Of a stretch of 23,946 bases of DNA, positions 1 to 9,613 are shown one piece after another. The stretch spans positions 1-23,946 of the IMG/VR virus record IMGVR_UViG_3300021185_002592; one strand, written 5' to 3'. The DNA comes from a virus. How positions within the stretch are numbered: the first letter of the stretch is position 1; every line of letters starts with the position of its first letter. The position numbers and the translations under genes are program-made. The notes under the pieces were generated by a model that saw only the letters and a list, made by a program, of their open reading frames with translations, searched no databases and was not told the origin of the DNA.

Positions 1-3000
1 CAGATGCTATCCACGGACCTACATTTTTAGGTACTCCTTCATTTTACATATCAGGATCAGCATCTGCCACAGATCATTTTATATCTGCATCTAACTTTAG
101 CCTTAAAGGTAACGGTGACATTACAGGATCAGCAGTACTATTTTCCGGAGGTAAAATAGCCGGATGGGAAATTACCAATACTCAAATAAGAAAATCTACT
201 AATGTTGTACTAGATGCGAATGCAGGTAGTGTAACTATAAACGATAGCACTTTCGGTAATAAAGGTATTCAGTTAGAATATAACGAAGGTACACCTAGAT
301 TTTATTCTGGGGATGGGACAGGAAGTTTTGTAAAATTTGACGGAACAGATGTTGCTATAGCGACAAGACTATTAGAAATTTCTGCTTCTGATATAGAGAT
401 ATCTTCTACAGAAGCTTCAATGTCTTTAGGAGGAGGTGATATAAAGCTTCTAGGTTCAGATGCTACAATAGAAGTAGGTTCAATAAATAAAGTTAAATTA
501 GTAGGAACTTCCACAGATGCGTTTATAGTAGCAGGAGATAAAACAGGCTTTGCTAGCAATGATGCCGGTATTATAATGGGTACCGATTCAACAGTTGCTA
601 CACTGGATCTTACTAAAGATGCTAGTAACTACTTTAGGTTTAACACAACAAGTGGTGTTGATATTAAGACAGATAGTTTTAAGTTAGACACGACTTATTT
701 CGATATAGATACAAGTACTCAAAGATTAAATATATTCGATACAGGATCAAAGGAAATAATTAGATTAGGAGAAATCTCTGACGATGCTTCTGACCTGTAC
801 GGTATTAAAATATTCGACGGATCAGGAACAGGAAGTGCTGAAACAATTGCAATGTTCGGCCAACAAGGTAATAAAATTGCCGGATGGGAAGTAACAGACT
901 CACAAATAAGAACTATACCCGCTGCAGGATTTGGAGAACAATACGCAGAAAACGAAGTAGGTCTAGTTATACATTCCTCAGGTAAGTTAGAATCTTCTAA
1001 TTTTGCTACTAACCTAAAAGGTTGGAGAATCGATACCCTAGGTAATGGGTCTGCTGAGTTTGAAAATATGAGAATACGTGGTACATTAAAGACCACTGTA
1101 TTTGAAAAAGAATCTGTAAACGTAGTAGGGGGTCAACTTATGGTAGCTAACTCTACTACAATAGAACCTCTAGTAAACGAATCAGGAGTAGTAATAGCAG
1201 GATCAGCTTCTTACGATGAAAACGCAGTTACTTTTTCTGTAGCAAATGTTTCTGGATTTGAAGAAGGTGAAATACTAAAAATTAAATCAGTTGATGACAC
1301 AGGATTCTCAGTTGAGTATCTATATGTATCAGGTTCAAAAAGGTATTCGCAAGATAGTAGCTTAGTCTATAACACAGGTTCTATTGACCCTGATGGTTTA
1401 TTTGGAGAACTATATGTAGAGAGATCTTACGGAGGTATAATAAATGTATCTTCTTCGATAGCAACATTAGGTGAAGATATAGATAATATAGAAACTACAT
1501 TTGATGTCAGCGATGGAAGCGGAATACTTCCTCAAAGTATTATCAAAGTAGGAGAAGAGAGATTTAAAGTAACCGGGATTGACTCTAATACATTAACCGT
1601 AATTAGAGATTACCACGATACTGTAGCAGACTCCCACAGCAATGGAACAACAGTATTTTTAATAGATACAGATAAAGAGTTCTTAGCAGGATTAGTTTCA
1701 ACAGCTAAACCGTATAATGCTGGACAGGTACTAGTCTCTACCGGGGTTTACAATACGCAAAAAGATATATCCTCAGGTTACATTTTAATGAATGCAAATC
1801 CTAGAGACGTTTCTACTCCTTATATGGACATAGTAGAAAGAACAGGCTCAGGGGTATATGATTTGCAACTAAGGTCTAGGTTAGGAGATTTATCCGGATT
1901 ATCATCAGCATACCTATACGGAAACGATGAACCAGGTTTTGGATTATATACTGAAAATGGTTTCTTTAGAGGAGCAATAACAGCACAAACAGGATCTATT
2001 GCTGGTATACTACATGTAGCAACAGTAGCAGGAGGACTTGAAACAGGTCAAAAGATATCTATCGGTAGAGATGTATCAGGAACTAATGATGGAATATATG
2101 TTAACAATAATAATTACTGGTACACAGACGGTGCTTGGAAAGTAGGCGGTAGTAACAACTTTATATCGTTAGATAACTTTACAGATGGTAATTTAGTAAT
2201 TAGTACTGAAACCTTTAGCTTAGATACTCCTAATATGATTATTTCAAGCTCACTTAATAGCGGATCAATTGCTATGGGTGTAAGTGCTAGTGCAATAACA
2301 GAGACAGCTGAAACCGGAATATATTTAGACGGTTTAGGTAAGTTTAGAGTTGGTACAGGTACATCAGGAAATAATTACATATACTGGGATGGTACTACAC
2401 TTAACATTAAAGGTTCAGTAGATATCACAGGAGGAACTGGTGCTACTACAGCTTATGTAGATCAAGCAGAAACAGATGCAGTATCTAGTGCAGAAACATT
2501 TACTAATTCAGCAACTGCATCTCTTGCAGGAATAGTAGAAGGAGTTACTGATACATTAGACGGTAAAATATTTACAGATAGTGCCGGTAGAGCAGTTAGA
2601 CCACCAACAGCATCAGCTGAAGGATTATATCTAGCATCTACTAACTTAGGGTTCTATAAGGATGGTGAATGGAAAACCTACATGGACAACCAAGGAGATT
2701 TCTTCTTAACAGGATCAGCAGGTAATAAACTAGCTTGGGACTCTTCAACAGGTAATTTAGAAATTAAAGGTTCGATAACCATTACAGGCGGAAATGCAGC
2801 AACACAAGATTTTGCATCTTCAAGTGCAGCAACAGCAGAATCAGCTTCATTAGCTGCTTTAACTAATGTATCATCTTCTTTAGCAACAGATTTAAGTGGA
2901 TCTACATTTACATTAACTAGTGCAATAGAATCTGCTGAATTAATAGCAAATAGTAAAGCAGCTATATTTAAACAAGCAACTCCTCCAACAGCAACCGCTA

Positions 3001-6000
3001 TTGGGGATATGTGGATAGAAACAGATGAAGGTAATAGAGTAAGAATATGGGACGGTACAACATGGGCAACTAGTCCTGATAGTACCTTTGATCAAACAGC
3101 GCTAATAAATGCAACATCAGCATCTCTATCTTCTTCTATAGCATTAGACGTATTTACAGATTCTTCTGGTAAGTTAGTTAAAACACCTTCAACCTCTTCA
3201 GCAGGTTTATACTTAGGAGATACCAATTTAGGGTTCTACTCAGGAAGTGAATGGAAGACTTACATGGCTAATAATGGTAATTTTTATCTAACAGGAAGTG
3301 ATACTAATTACCTATTCTGGGACGGTACTAGTTTAAATATAGCAGGTGCAATAAATATTACAGGAGGTAACGCTACTACAACAGATGACCTAAACTCAGC
3401 GGTAACCGAATCAAAAAATCATGCAGACAGTGCAGCATCAACAGCACAAACCAATGCAAATAATTATACGAACTCAGCAACCAGTTCATTATCTGGTTCT
3501 ATAGCAGGAGCTATAAATACAGTTTCTGGAGCATTAGCAGAAAATATACAATCCGGTTCAGACCTTAATACAGCAATATCAGCATCTCAAGCGTTAGTCA
3601 ACGAAGGACTTCAAGGAGTAGTTGATGGTAAGAATTCAATCTTTAGACAAGCAGATGCTCCTACCGCAACAGCTGTTGGAGACACTTGGATAGAAACAGA
3701 TGAAGGTAATAGAATAAGAATTTGGACTGGTACACAATGGGAAATATCATCTGATAACACATACGACCAAACTGGCTTAATATCATCAACATCAGCATCA
3801 GTAGCTTTAGATATATTTACAGACAGTACAGGTAAAATACAAAAACCAGCAACCTTATCTGGCGAAGGTTTATTTATGGATTCTACCAACCTAGGTTATT
3901 ACTCAGGAAGTGAATGGAAGACATACATGGCTAATAACGGTAACTTTTATTTAACTGGAAGTGAAACTAATTATTTAGCATGGGACGGATCTTCGTTAAC
4001 TATCTCCGGTAATATAAATGTAGTAGGAGGAAATGCAACAACTCATGCAGAGCTAGATACCGCTACCGGATCTTTAGAAACATTTGCCACAACCGCAGCA
4101 AGCGAAGTATCTTCTAGTTTAACCGGATCTATCGATAATGCACAAGAAACTGCAACCATAGCATCAGGAACAGCAACATCTGCAGCACAAGCAGCAGTAA
4201 CCGCTAGTGCAGAAGCATTAGCTGCCCAAGCAGCAGCGGCAACAGCAATAAGTAGATCGGTAGATGCAGACGGAAAAATAAGCTTTAACCCAGCTCCTTT
4301 AGGAGAAGGTTTATATATGAATGCTGATAACTTAGGATTTTATTCCGGAAGTGAATGGAAAACATATATGTCAGCATCAGGAGACTTTTATCTGTCTGGA
4401 GACGGTGATAACGGTCTTTCTTGGGATGGAGAGGATTTATCCGTAGACGGTACTATTGTAGCTAGAGCTGGTGAAATAGGTGGCATTACATTAGAAAGTA
4501 ATAAACTATATAATGGAACAGGTACTCACGGTAATTCCAATACAGGTTTCTATATAGATTCTGCTAGTAAATTCTCATTAGGAGATAAGTTAGTCTGGGA
4601 TGGTACAAACCTATCAATTGCAGGAAGTATAACTATTACTAACGCTACATATGCAACACAAACATCTGTCGACGCAGCAACCGGTTCATTAGAAACTAGT
4701 ATAAGTAATACGGCAGCAACTGCTAGTGCAGAAGCAAGCGCAGCACAAACTGCAGCAGAAACAACTGCTAATAGCGCATTAACATCCGCTACAGGTTCAC
4801 TAGAGACTAGCATAAGTAATACTGCAGCAACTGCTAGTGCAGAAGCAGCAGCAGCACAATCCGCAGCAGAATCATACACAGATAATAATGCAGTAGCTAA
4901 TGGAGACACTGGCTCTATGTTAGACCCCTACACCACACATGCAGCAACTAGTTCACTAGTAAATCCTAGTTCTTATTCATTTGGAGGAAGCGGGTTTACT
5001 TTAGATGCTGTACCTTCACCATCTGCAGGTCTACATTTAGGATCAGACAAGTTAGGGTATCATAATGGAAGTAGTTGGTTAACCTATATAGATTCAAGCG
5101 GAAACTTCTTATTGAGCGGTAGTGGAGATGATTCATTATCATGGAATGGAGAAGAATTGAGAATAGGAAACAGAGGAGTAGGTCCAACAGTAACATATCA
5201 ATTTAGTGGATCCTTAGATACTAATATTTTTGATAGTAGTATTACAACAACAGATACTTATATCACCCCAGTACTCGGTAATCGTTTTCTAAATAACGCA
5301 TCCGGATGGGATGAAGGGTTCCACACAAAAGCAGTTTTTGATAGAAACGATGGACCTACTTTTGAATGGGACGTTGTAGTGGGGGCTCAGAATCCTGCTA
5401 CTATGATTGGGCTATTTAAAGAAACCCCAACTACCTATCACTTTGATCAACAACACCATACCTTCTACTTACAGAGTAGAGATATATCAATTAGAGAAAA
5501 CGGAATTCAGATCGACGCAGGTCTGTCAAATGATTGGGTAGATGATGCTGATTTTTCTGAAAACCAGACATATAGATTAAGAATAACTCTTTTAGCAGCT
5601 GGAGCTAGATATGAAATTTATAGAAATGGAGACTTTACTGTCCCTGCATACGTTTACTCTTCTACTACCCTCACAGACCAATATCTAAGACCTGGTGCTT
5701 CAATACATTACAGTACCGCTGGTTTAGTTTTTAGAGGTTTAGCAGCAGGTACACAACTAGGAGCATCTACTAAAATATCAGGTAATACAATTAAAACTGG
5801 TAAGATATTATCAAGTAACCACTCTGGTACATCAAACGGATCCGCAATGTCATCAGCAGGTATGGCTATTGATTTAGATAACGGGGCAATATCTGCCAAA
5901 AACTTTAGGATAGCTTCCGATGGATCAGCTGTATTCTCAGGTACTATGCAAATAGGAGGAACAGATCTAACTTCAAATAACACATTAAATTCTAATACAA

Positions 6001-9000
6001 CTGCTACAGATGTAGGATTAAATAATGTAAATAATACAAGTGATGCCACAGTTCTTTCAGCAGCGGAAGCAACCGCACAAGGTCTTTCACCTATACTTTA
6101 TACCTTTGACGATGATGAAGGTATAAATACAAGTACCAATGAAGCAGGAGCAGATTCATTTACATTTAGTTCTACTAGAGCAGGAACAGCAAGACTTTCT
6201 TTAACTATAACAGATGCCGAAGCAACTGGTAACTACCCAGGCCCTTATGCAGGTATTCAAGCTTCCTTCAATGGTACAGCTTTTACCACTAAATTAAGCG
6301 GAACAGACAATGCTACAGTCGTGTATGAACAAGTAGTACAGGTTGTATCCGGTACAAATACACTTAAAGTATGGTCCTCTAATGGAGATGGAGGAACTAT
6401 AAGAAGAGTAGAGGTACTATACACACAGACAGAAGATTCAACTGCTGGTTCAGTAGGTGGGTGGACTATCGACCAATTTGCAATCTTCTCAGGTACCAAA
6501 GATACCGACGGATATACAACTGGAGGAATTACTCTTAACAGTCAAGGTTCTATTCACTCTAAAAAGTTCTATATAGATACATCTGGTAATGCATTCTTTA
6601 AAGGTGATATTACAGGAGCAAGCGGAACATTTTCTGGGACTCTGCAAATAGGAGGAACAGATTTAACTTCAAATAACACTTTAAACGCTAACACAACTGC
6701 AGATGATGTAGATTTAGGAAATGTAGATAACGATTCAACAGCAACCATAAGAGCTACAGGATCAGCAACATCCGGAACCGTAGGAGGATGGACTATCAAT
6801 AGTACTAATATATTCTCTGGAACAGCAGACTCTAATGGGTACACAACAGATGGAATAACATTGCATAGTGGAGGTTCTATTCATTCTCCAAACTTTTATA
6901 TAGATACATCTGGTAATGCTAAATTTAGAGGAGATCTAGAAGCAGCAGGAGGTACATTTGCAGGTAGTTTAAGAGTAGGAACAACTAATACAGCAGTAAG
7001 CACTGTTATATCAGGAGCAGCAGATGGTTCTACTGCGCTACAAGATGGAGAAGCAGCAACAGATGTTAACAACAACACAACAACCATATCCGGTAATAAG
7101 ATTAGAGCAGGTGCTTTATTAGCAAACAATCATTCAGGAACCTCAAATGGATCTAATTTCAGTGAAGCAGGAATAGCGATAGACTTAGTTAATGGAGGTA
7201 TATCAGCACCTAACTTCTTTATATCAAGTTCTGGGGCAGCAGTTTTCGGAGGAGTAGTTAACGCTACTGCAGGTATTACAGGTAGTATAATTAAAGGAGC
7301 AGAAATACAAGGAGGTACCCTAACAGGAGGAATTGTAAACGGAGGATCCATAAATGTACCAGATGCAATTGATCCTCAATTCTCAGTATCGGCAGATGGA
7401 TTTATGACAGCATCCGATGCTCAAATTTCTGGTGAAATAACAGCAACAGCTGGACAGATTGGAGATTGGATAATTGACCCAATTACTAAAGCGTTAAGAG
7501 ATGATAATAGTGAGATAGTCTTTTCACCTGACCCTGCTGAGATTCAAATGTTTAGTGGAGCCGATAAAAAAGTTATTATAGCACCAAGTCTTAACTTAAC
7601 CTCTACTGCTGGTGGAGCAGCTAGTGTAAGTACATTAGGAGCACCTGCTGTACCTAGTATTACCGCAGTAAGTTATTACTACCCAGTAACTAATACGACT
7701 TTTGGATCAGTCTCTGCTAATATACCTAACTCCACCTCAGGTGATAAAGAAGTAACTCTTACTGTACCAACATGGCAAGTAGAATCTCCAGGAGCTAACC
7801 AAACTGTTACTGTAGCTTACCCAGATTACCTTGGAACTTATGAAAACCAAAAACATGGTTTTGGATCAGGTAATAGAAAAATTAATCGTGCATCTATATT
7901 TCTATATGCAGTAGCAAGTTCTAATACAAATACTGTATTAGGACAAGTACAACTAGGAACTTCAACTGTACAATCTGGACACGACAGTTATACATACTAC
8001 AATGCATCCGGATCAGATGCTACATCAGATGGACCTTTCTTAGAAGGAATCACCTCAGTAACTGGTGATGCAGAAATTAGTTTAGCCGATGGTAGTATTA
8101 AATTAGCTAAAAATATTAGCGAAGAAGATACATTAAAGGTATACGATTGGGTGGACGGTAGTAATATTATTAGTTCTGGGTCAATATCTAAAGTAGTTTC
8201 TACTAACGTAAATCACTACTATCGAGTTAAAACAAACAGTACAGAAGTAAAGGTAAGTGATACTCACGGATTCTGGATAGACGGTAATAAAGAAATAAAA
8301 GTAACAAGTTTAGTTGCTCAAGAGAGTAAAATTTATATAGTTCAAAACGAAAGTATAGTACTTGAAACTGTTGAAGAAGTAGAATTAATTAGAGAAGAAA
8401 TTGAGGTATTTACTTTTAAAGTACCTAAATATAATAACTATATTTCTAATAACATTCTCTCTCACAACCCATCTTACGGTACCGATTATGCCTGGGAAAC
8501 AGTAACTGCCCCTGCAAAAAATGGTATCACATCCTATAGCGGACTCAGTGCTGGATCAAAAACAATTAATATCAACGTAAGTCAAGCAGTAGACTTTAAA
8601 CTGAGATATGTTGTCTCCTTTACTGCTCAAGCAGGTAATAACAAAGCATATAGCGCAGGAGGATCAGCAGCAGTAACAACAACTGCACAAACCAACAACG
8701 GCTTTTATCCAAATGTAGCCCCATCTTATGACGGAACAGTAGAAGTATCTGTTCCTACTAACTTTGTAGAAATAAAAGCCGAGGGTATACAGATTGTATC
8801 TGATGCTACACAGTATGTAAGAATGCCTCGTTTAGCTCAAGGAGCATCCTCTTCATCTACAATATTTGAAGCAAAAGGTGGTACAGTAGTTACAGATGCA
8901 TTAAAACCTAGTTCTAATGGAGGTCATAATTTAGGTACATCTAGTAGAAGATGGAATTATTTATACAGTGAAGGCGGTAGTTTTTCTGGAGCAGTAGCAA

Positions 9001-9368
9001 CAGGAGCCTTGACCGTTACAGGAGCAATAACTGCAACTGGAAACATTACAGCATTTAATTCTTCAGATAAAAGATTAAAAAGTAATATTGTTACTTTAGA
9101 TGGTGCTTTAGAAAAAGTACTTAAACTTAGAGGTACAAGTTTTGATTGGAAAGAAGGTAAGGAAGACATACATCCTTATAAAGGAAACGATATAGGATTT
9201 ATTGCTCAAGAGTTAAAAGAAGTTATACCTGAAGTAGTAGGAGAGATGCATGGAGGATTTTATGGAGTAAAGTATGATAAATTAACACCTTTATTAGTTG
9301 AAGCAATAAAAGAACTAAAAGCGGAAATAGATATACTTAAGTCTAACTCATGTAAATGTAAAAGATAA
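1..9368 (+). CDS. Giant modular tail fibre with Hint and S74 chaperone domains (5' partial)
   Basis: The frame is open from base 3 to the stop at 9366-9368, giving 3121 residues with no start in the window, so the ATG at 420 is internal. Upstream of it the protein continues with the same fibre-type sequence, including a GGKIAGWEITNTQIR unit that recurs as GNKIAGWEVTDSQIR near 870. The protein is rich in Ser, Thr, Gly and Ala. It has repeated GLYL..TNLGFYSGSEWKTYM units (about 2571-5172), a lectin-like insert (about 5178-5760), VGGWTI/FYIDTSGNA units (about 6447-6980), a Hint domain (8055-8468) and a terminal S74 domain (9063-9365). A stretch near 1795-1900 (DIVERTGSGVYDL) resembles sequence I know from marine phage fibres. 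The likely role is host recognition as a trimeric fibre on the virion. The stop overlaps the next start as TAATG. Confidence 0.9.
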   Translation, partial: DAIHGPTFLGTPSFYISGSASATDHFISASNFSLKGNGDITGSAVLFSGGKIAGWEITNTQIRKSTNVVLDANAGSVTINDSTFGNKGIQLEYNEGTPRFYSGDGTGSFVKFDGTDVAIATRLLEISASDIEISSTEASMSLGGGDIKLLGSDATIEVGSINKVKLVGTSTDAFIVAGDKTGFASNDAGIIMGTDSTVATLDLTKDASNYFRFNTTSGVDIKTDSFKLDTTYFDIDTSTQRLNIFDTGSKEIIRLGEISDDASDLYGIKIFDGSGTGSAETIAMFGQQGNKIAGWEVTDSQIRTIPAAGFGEQYAENEVGLVIHSSGKLESSNFATNLKGWRIDTLGNGSAEFENMRIRGTLKTTVFEKESVNVVGGQLMVANSTTIEPLVNESGVVIAGSASYDENAVTFSVANVSGFEEGEILKIKSVDDTGFSVEYLYVSGSKRYSQDSSLVYNTGSIDPDGLFGELYVERSYGGIINVSSSIATLGEDIDNIETTFDVSDGSGILPQSIIKVGEERFKVTGIDSNTLTVIRDYHDTVADSHSNGTTVFLIDTDKEFLAGLVSTAKPYNAGQVLVSTGVYNTQKDISSGYILMNANPRDVSTPYMDIVERTGSGVYDLQLRSRLGDLSGLSSAYLYGNDEPGFGLYTENGFFRGAITAQTGSIAGILHVATVAGGLETGQKISIGRDVSGTNDGIYVNNNNYWYTDGAWKVGGSNNFISLDNFTDGNLVISTETFSLDTPNMIISSSLNSGSIAMGVSASAITETAETGIYLDGLGKFRVGTGTSGNNYIYWDGTTLNIKGSVDITGGTGATTAYVDQAETDAVSSAETFTNSATASLAGIVEGVTDTLDGKIFTDSAGRAVRPPTASAEGLYLASTNLGFYKDGEWKTYMDNQGDFFLTGSAGNKLAWDSSTGNLEIKGSITITGGNAATQDFASSSAATAESASLAALTNVSSSLATDLSGSTFTLTSAIESAELIANSKAAIFKQATPPTATAIGDMWIETDEGNRVRIWDGTTWATSPDSTFDQTALINATSASLSSSIALDVFTDSSGKLVKTPSTSSAGLYLGDTNLGFYSGSEWKTYMANNGNFYLTGSDTNYLFWDGTSLNIAGAINITGGNATTTDDLNSAVTESKNHADSAASTAQTNANNYTNSATSSLSGSIAGAINTVSGALAENIQSGSDLNTAISASQALVNEGLQGVVDGKNSIFRQADAPTATAVGDTWIETDEGNRIRIWTGTQWEISSDNTYDQTGLISSTSASVALDIFTDSTGKIQKPATLSGEGLFMDSTNLGYYSGSEWKTYMANNGNFYLTGSETNYLAWDGSSLTISGNINVVGGNATTHAELDTATGSLETFATTAASEVSSSLTGSIDNAQETATIASGTATSAAQAAVTASAEALAAQAAAATAISRSVDADGKISFNPAPLGEGLYMNADNLGFYSGSEWKTYMSASGDFYLSGDGDNGLSWDGEDLSVDGTIVARAGEIGGITLESNKLYNGTGTHGNSNTGFYIDSASKFSLGDKLVWDGTNLSIAGSITITNATYATQTSVDAATGSLETSISNTAATASAEASAAQTAAETTANSALTSATGSLETSISNTAATASAEAAAAQSAAESYTDNNAVANGDTGSMLDPYTTHAATSSLVNPSSYSFGGSGFTLDAVPSPSAGLHLGSDKLGYHNGSSWLTYIDSSGNFLLSGSGDDSLSWNGEELRIGNRGVGPTVTYQFSGSLDTNIFDSSITTTDTYITPVLGNRFLNNASGWDEGFHTKAVFDRNDGPTFEWDVVVGAQNPATMIGLFKETPTTYHFDQQHHTFYLQSRDISIRENGIQIDAGLSNDWVDDADFSENQTYRLRITLLAAGARYEIYRNGDFTVPAYVYSSTTLTDQYLRPGASIHYSTAGLVFRGLAAGTQLGASTKISGNTIKTGKILSSNHSGTSNGSAMSSAGMAIDLDNGAISAKNFRIASDGSAVFSGTMQIGGTDLTSNNTLNSNTTATDVGLNNVNNTSDATVLSAAEATAQGLSPILYTFDDDEGINTSTNEAGADSFTFSSTRAGTARLSLTITDAEATGNYPGPYAGIQASFNGTAFTTKLSGTDNATVVYEQVVQVVSGTNTLKVWSSNGDGGTIRRVEVLYTQTEDSTAGSVGGWTIDQFAIFSGTKDTDGYTTGGITLNSQGSIHSKKFYIDTSGNAFFKGDITGASGTFSGTLQIGGTDLTSNNTLNANTTADDVDLGNVDNDSTATIRATGSATSGTVGGWTINSTNIFSGTADSNGYTTDGITLHSGGSIHSPNFYIDTSGNAKFRGDLEAAGGTFAGSLRVGTTNTAVSTVISGAADGSTALQDGEAATDVNNNTTTISGNKIRAGALLANNHSGTSNGSNFSEAGIAIDLVNGGISAPNFFISSSGAAVFGGVVNATAGITGSIIKGAEIQGGTLTGGIVNGGSINVPDAIDPQFSVSADGFMTASDAQISGEITATAGQIGDWIIDPITKALRDDNSEIVFSPDPAEIQMFSGADKKVIIAPSLNLTSTAGGAASVSTLGAPAVPSITAVSYYYPVTNTTFGSVSANIPNSTSGDKEVTLTVPTWQVESPGANQTVTVAYPDYLGTYENQKHGFGSGNRKINRASIFLYAVASSNTNTVLGQVQLGTSTVQSGHDSYTYYNASGSDATSDGPFLEGITSVTGDAEISLADGSIKLAKNISEEDTLKVYDWVDGSNIISSGSISKVVSTNVNHYYRVKTNSTEVKVSDTHGFWIDGNKEIKVTSLVAQESKIYIVQNESIVLETVEEVELIREEIEVFTFKVPKYNNYISNNILSHNPSYGTDYAWETVTAPAKNGITSYSGLSAGSKTININVSQAVDFKLRYVVSFTAQAGNNKAYSAGGSAAVTTTAQTNNGFYPNVAPSYDGTVEVSVPTNFVEIKAEGIQIVSDATQYVRMPRLAQGASSSSTIFEAKGGTVVTDALKPSSNGGHNLGTSSRRWNYLYSEGGSFSGAVATGALTVTGAITATGNITAFNSSDKRLKSNIVTLDGALEKVLKLRGTSFDWKEGKEDIHPYKGNDIGFIAQELKEVIPEVVGEMHGGFYGVKYDKLTPLLVEAIKELKAEIDILKSNSCKCKR
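2571..5172 (+). repeat. Five-copy GLYL/EWKTYM repeat array in the fibre
   Basis: Five diverged copies of a roughly 76-residue unit occur at about 2571-2805, 3153-3380, 3816-4043, 4260-4494 and 4995-5172. The pattern is FTDSxGK, GLYLxxTNLGFYSGSEWKTYM, NGNFYLTGS and LxWDGxxLxIxGxIxITGGNAT. A partial unit precedes them near 2310-2450. Copies are separated by Ala/Ser-rich, probably coiled-coil spacers. Two spacers also carry a PTATAxGDxWIETDEGNRxRIW module (near 2990-3050 and 3660-3735). The array probably forms repeated beta-helical or beta-prism segments of the shaft. Confidence 0.85.
4677..4871 (+). repeat. Near-identical 84-base direct repeat pair in the fibre
   Basis: Bases 4677-4760 and 4788-4871 are close copies of an 84-base unit that encodes ATGSLETSISNTAATASAEA plus an Ala/Gln tail. 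They are separated by 27 bases, so the period is 111 bases (37 residues). The differences are mostly third-base changes and a few Ser/Ala/Thr swaps. The product is Ala-rich and probably coiled-coil. Confidence 0.85.
5178..5760 (+). other. Lectin-like beta-sandwich insert in the fibre (putative receptor-binding module)
   Basis: This stretch breaks the repeat pattern. It has aromatic, non-repetitive sequence such as FEWDVVVGAQNPATMIGLFK, followed by alternating beta-strand-like segments (HTFYLQ, NQTYRLRITLLAAGARYEIY). That layout resembles concanavalin/LamG-type carbohydrate-binding sandwiches. A second, smaller beta-rich insert lies at about 6090-6435. The assignment is from general pattern only; no diagnostic motif is present. 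Confidence 0.45.
6447..6980 (+). repeat. Two-copy VGGWTI / FYIDTSGNA repeat in the fibre
   Basis: Two copies start near 6447 and 6774. They share the pattern VGGWTI, IFSGT, GYTT, GITL, GSIHS, FYIDTSGNA, F(K/R)GD and GTF. An IGGTDLTSNNTLN block that ends the first copy is also found near 5949, after a related unit starting at 5778 (SGNTIKTGKILSSNHSGTSN). That unit in turn is matched by one starting at 7089 (SGNKIRAGALLANNHSGTSN). The region is an interleaved set of duplicated fibre modules. Confidence 0.8.
8055..8468 (+). other. Hint / mini-intein-like domain inside the tail fibre
   Basis: This 138-residue segment has the ordered blocks of a Hint domain. Block A is SVTGDAEISLADGSIK followed by NISEEDTLKVYDW, which matches the usual C/S-x-x-G-D-T-x-I-x-x-x-D-G and I-x-x-G-D-x-V patterns. 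Block B is VKVSDTHGFWI, with the S-D-T-H form of the TxxH motif. The C-terminal blocks are VFTFKVPKYNNYISNN then ILSHN, ending in the typical His-Asn at 8463-8468. The size leaves no room for a homing endonuclease. The first residue is Ser (8055) and the residue after Asn is Pro (8469), not Cys, Ser or Thr. Bacterial intein-like domains of this kind can cleave rather than splice. Activity is not shown by sequence. Confidence 0.85.
9063..9365 (+). other. Peptidase S74 intramolecular chaperone domain of the fibre
   Basis: The last 101 residues match the S74 auto-cleaving chaperone found at the end of many phage fibres and endosialidases. The signature SDKRLKSNI starts at 9063. By analogy with known members, the Ser at 9063 and the Lys five residues later (9078) form the catalytic pair, and the chain is cut just before that Ser. 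GNDIGFIAQELKEVIPEVV and YDKLTPLLVEAIKEL follow, which are the usual conserved helices, then a short coiled-coil tail ending CKCKR. The domain helps fibre trimers fold and is then released. Confidence 0.92.
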
Positions 9369-9592
9369 TGGCAATACAATCATCAGGAGCAATATCATTT
9401 GCTGATTTAAATACCGAAATAGGTAATACATCGACAACCACTATATCTTTAGGAGGAGCAGCAACCTCATTCGGCATAGACACTGATGAAACAAATTGGA
9501 GTGATTCAGTCGCCGGTATTGGTATAGATGAATTTTACGGTTTAGATATTACTGTAAATTACGGCGGCAGCAACAGCGGTGGTACCACTTAG
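9368..9592 (+). CDS. Small virion-associated protein (MAIQSSGAISF type)
   Basis: This 74-residue protein starts MAIQSSGAISFADLNTEIG, a pattern I recognise from many marine phages. There, short proteins or domains with GxISxxxIxxEFG and ISL motifs sit beside tail fibre genes. No enzyme motif is present. The C-terminus is Gly/Ser-rich (YGGSNSGGTT), like a flexible or beta-structured virion part. The start overlaps the stop of the fibre gene as TAATG, so translation is probably coupled. The likely role is an accessory tail or fibre protein, inferred from position and the N-terminal pattern only. Confidence 0.7.
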   Translation: MAIQSSGAISFADLNTEIGNTSTTTISLGGAATSFGIDTDETNWSDSVAGIGIDEFYGLDITVNYGGSNSGGTT

Positions 9593-9613
9593 GTAACATA
9601 AAAATTAGTTTTA

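Noticed and set aside
420-422. ATG at 420 as the start of the fibre gene
   Set aside because: The frame is open back to base 3 and encodes the same fibre repeats, so this Met is internal.
2571-5172. CRISPR-like array
   Set aside because: The repeats are long, diverged, in frame and protein-coding.
8055-8468. A standard splicing intein
   Set aside because: The residue after the final Asn is Pro, so the usual transesterification step is not possible. I call it a Hint domain only.
302-9169. Antisense open frames across the fibre gene
   Set aside because: They are by-products of the Ser/Thr/Ala-rich codon use on the + strand, with no motifs or sensible starts.
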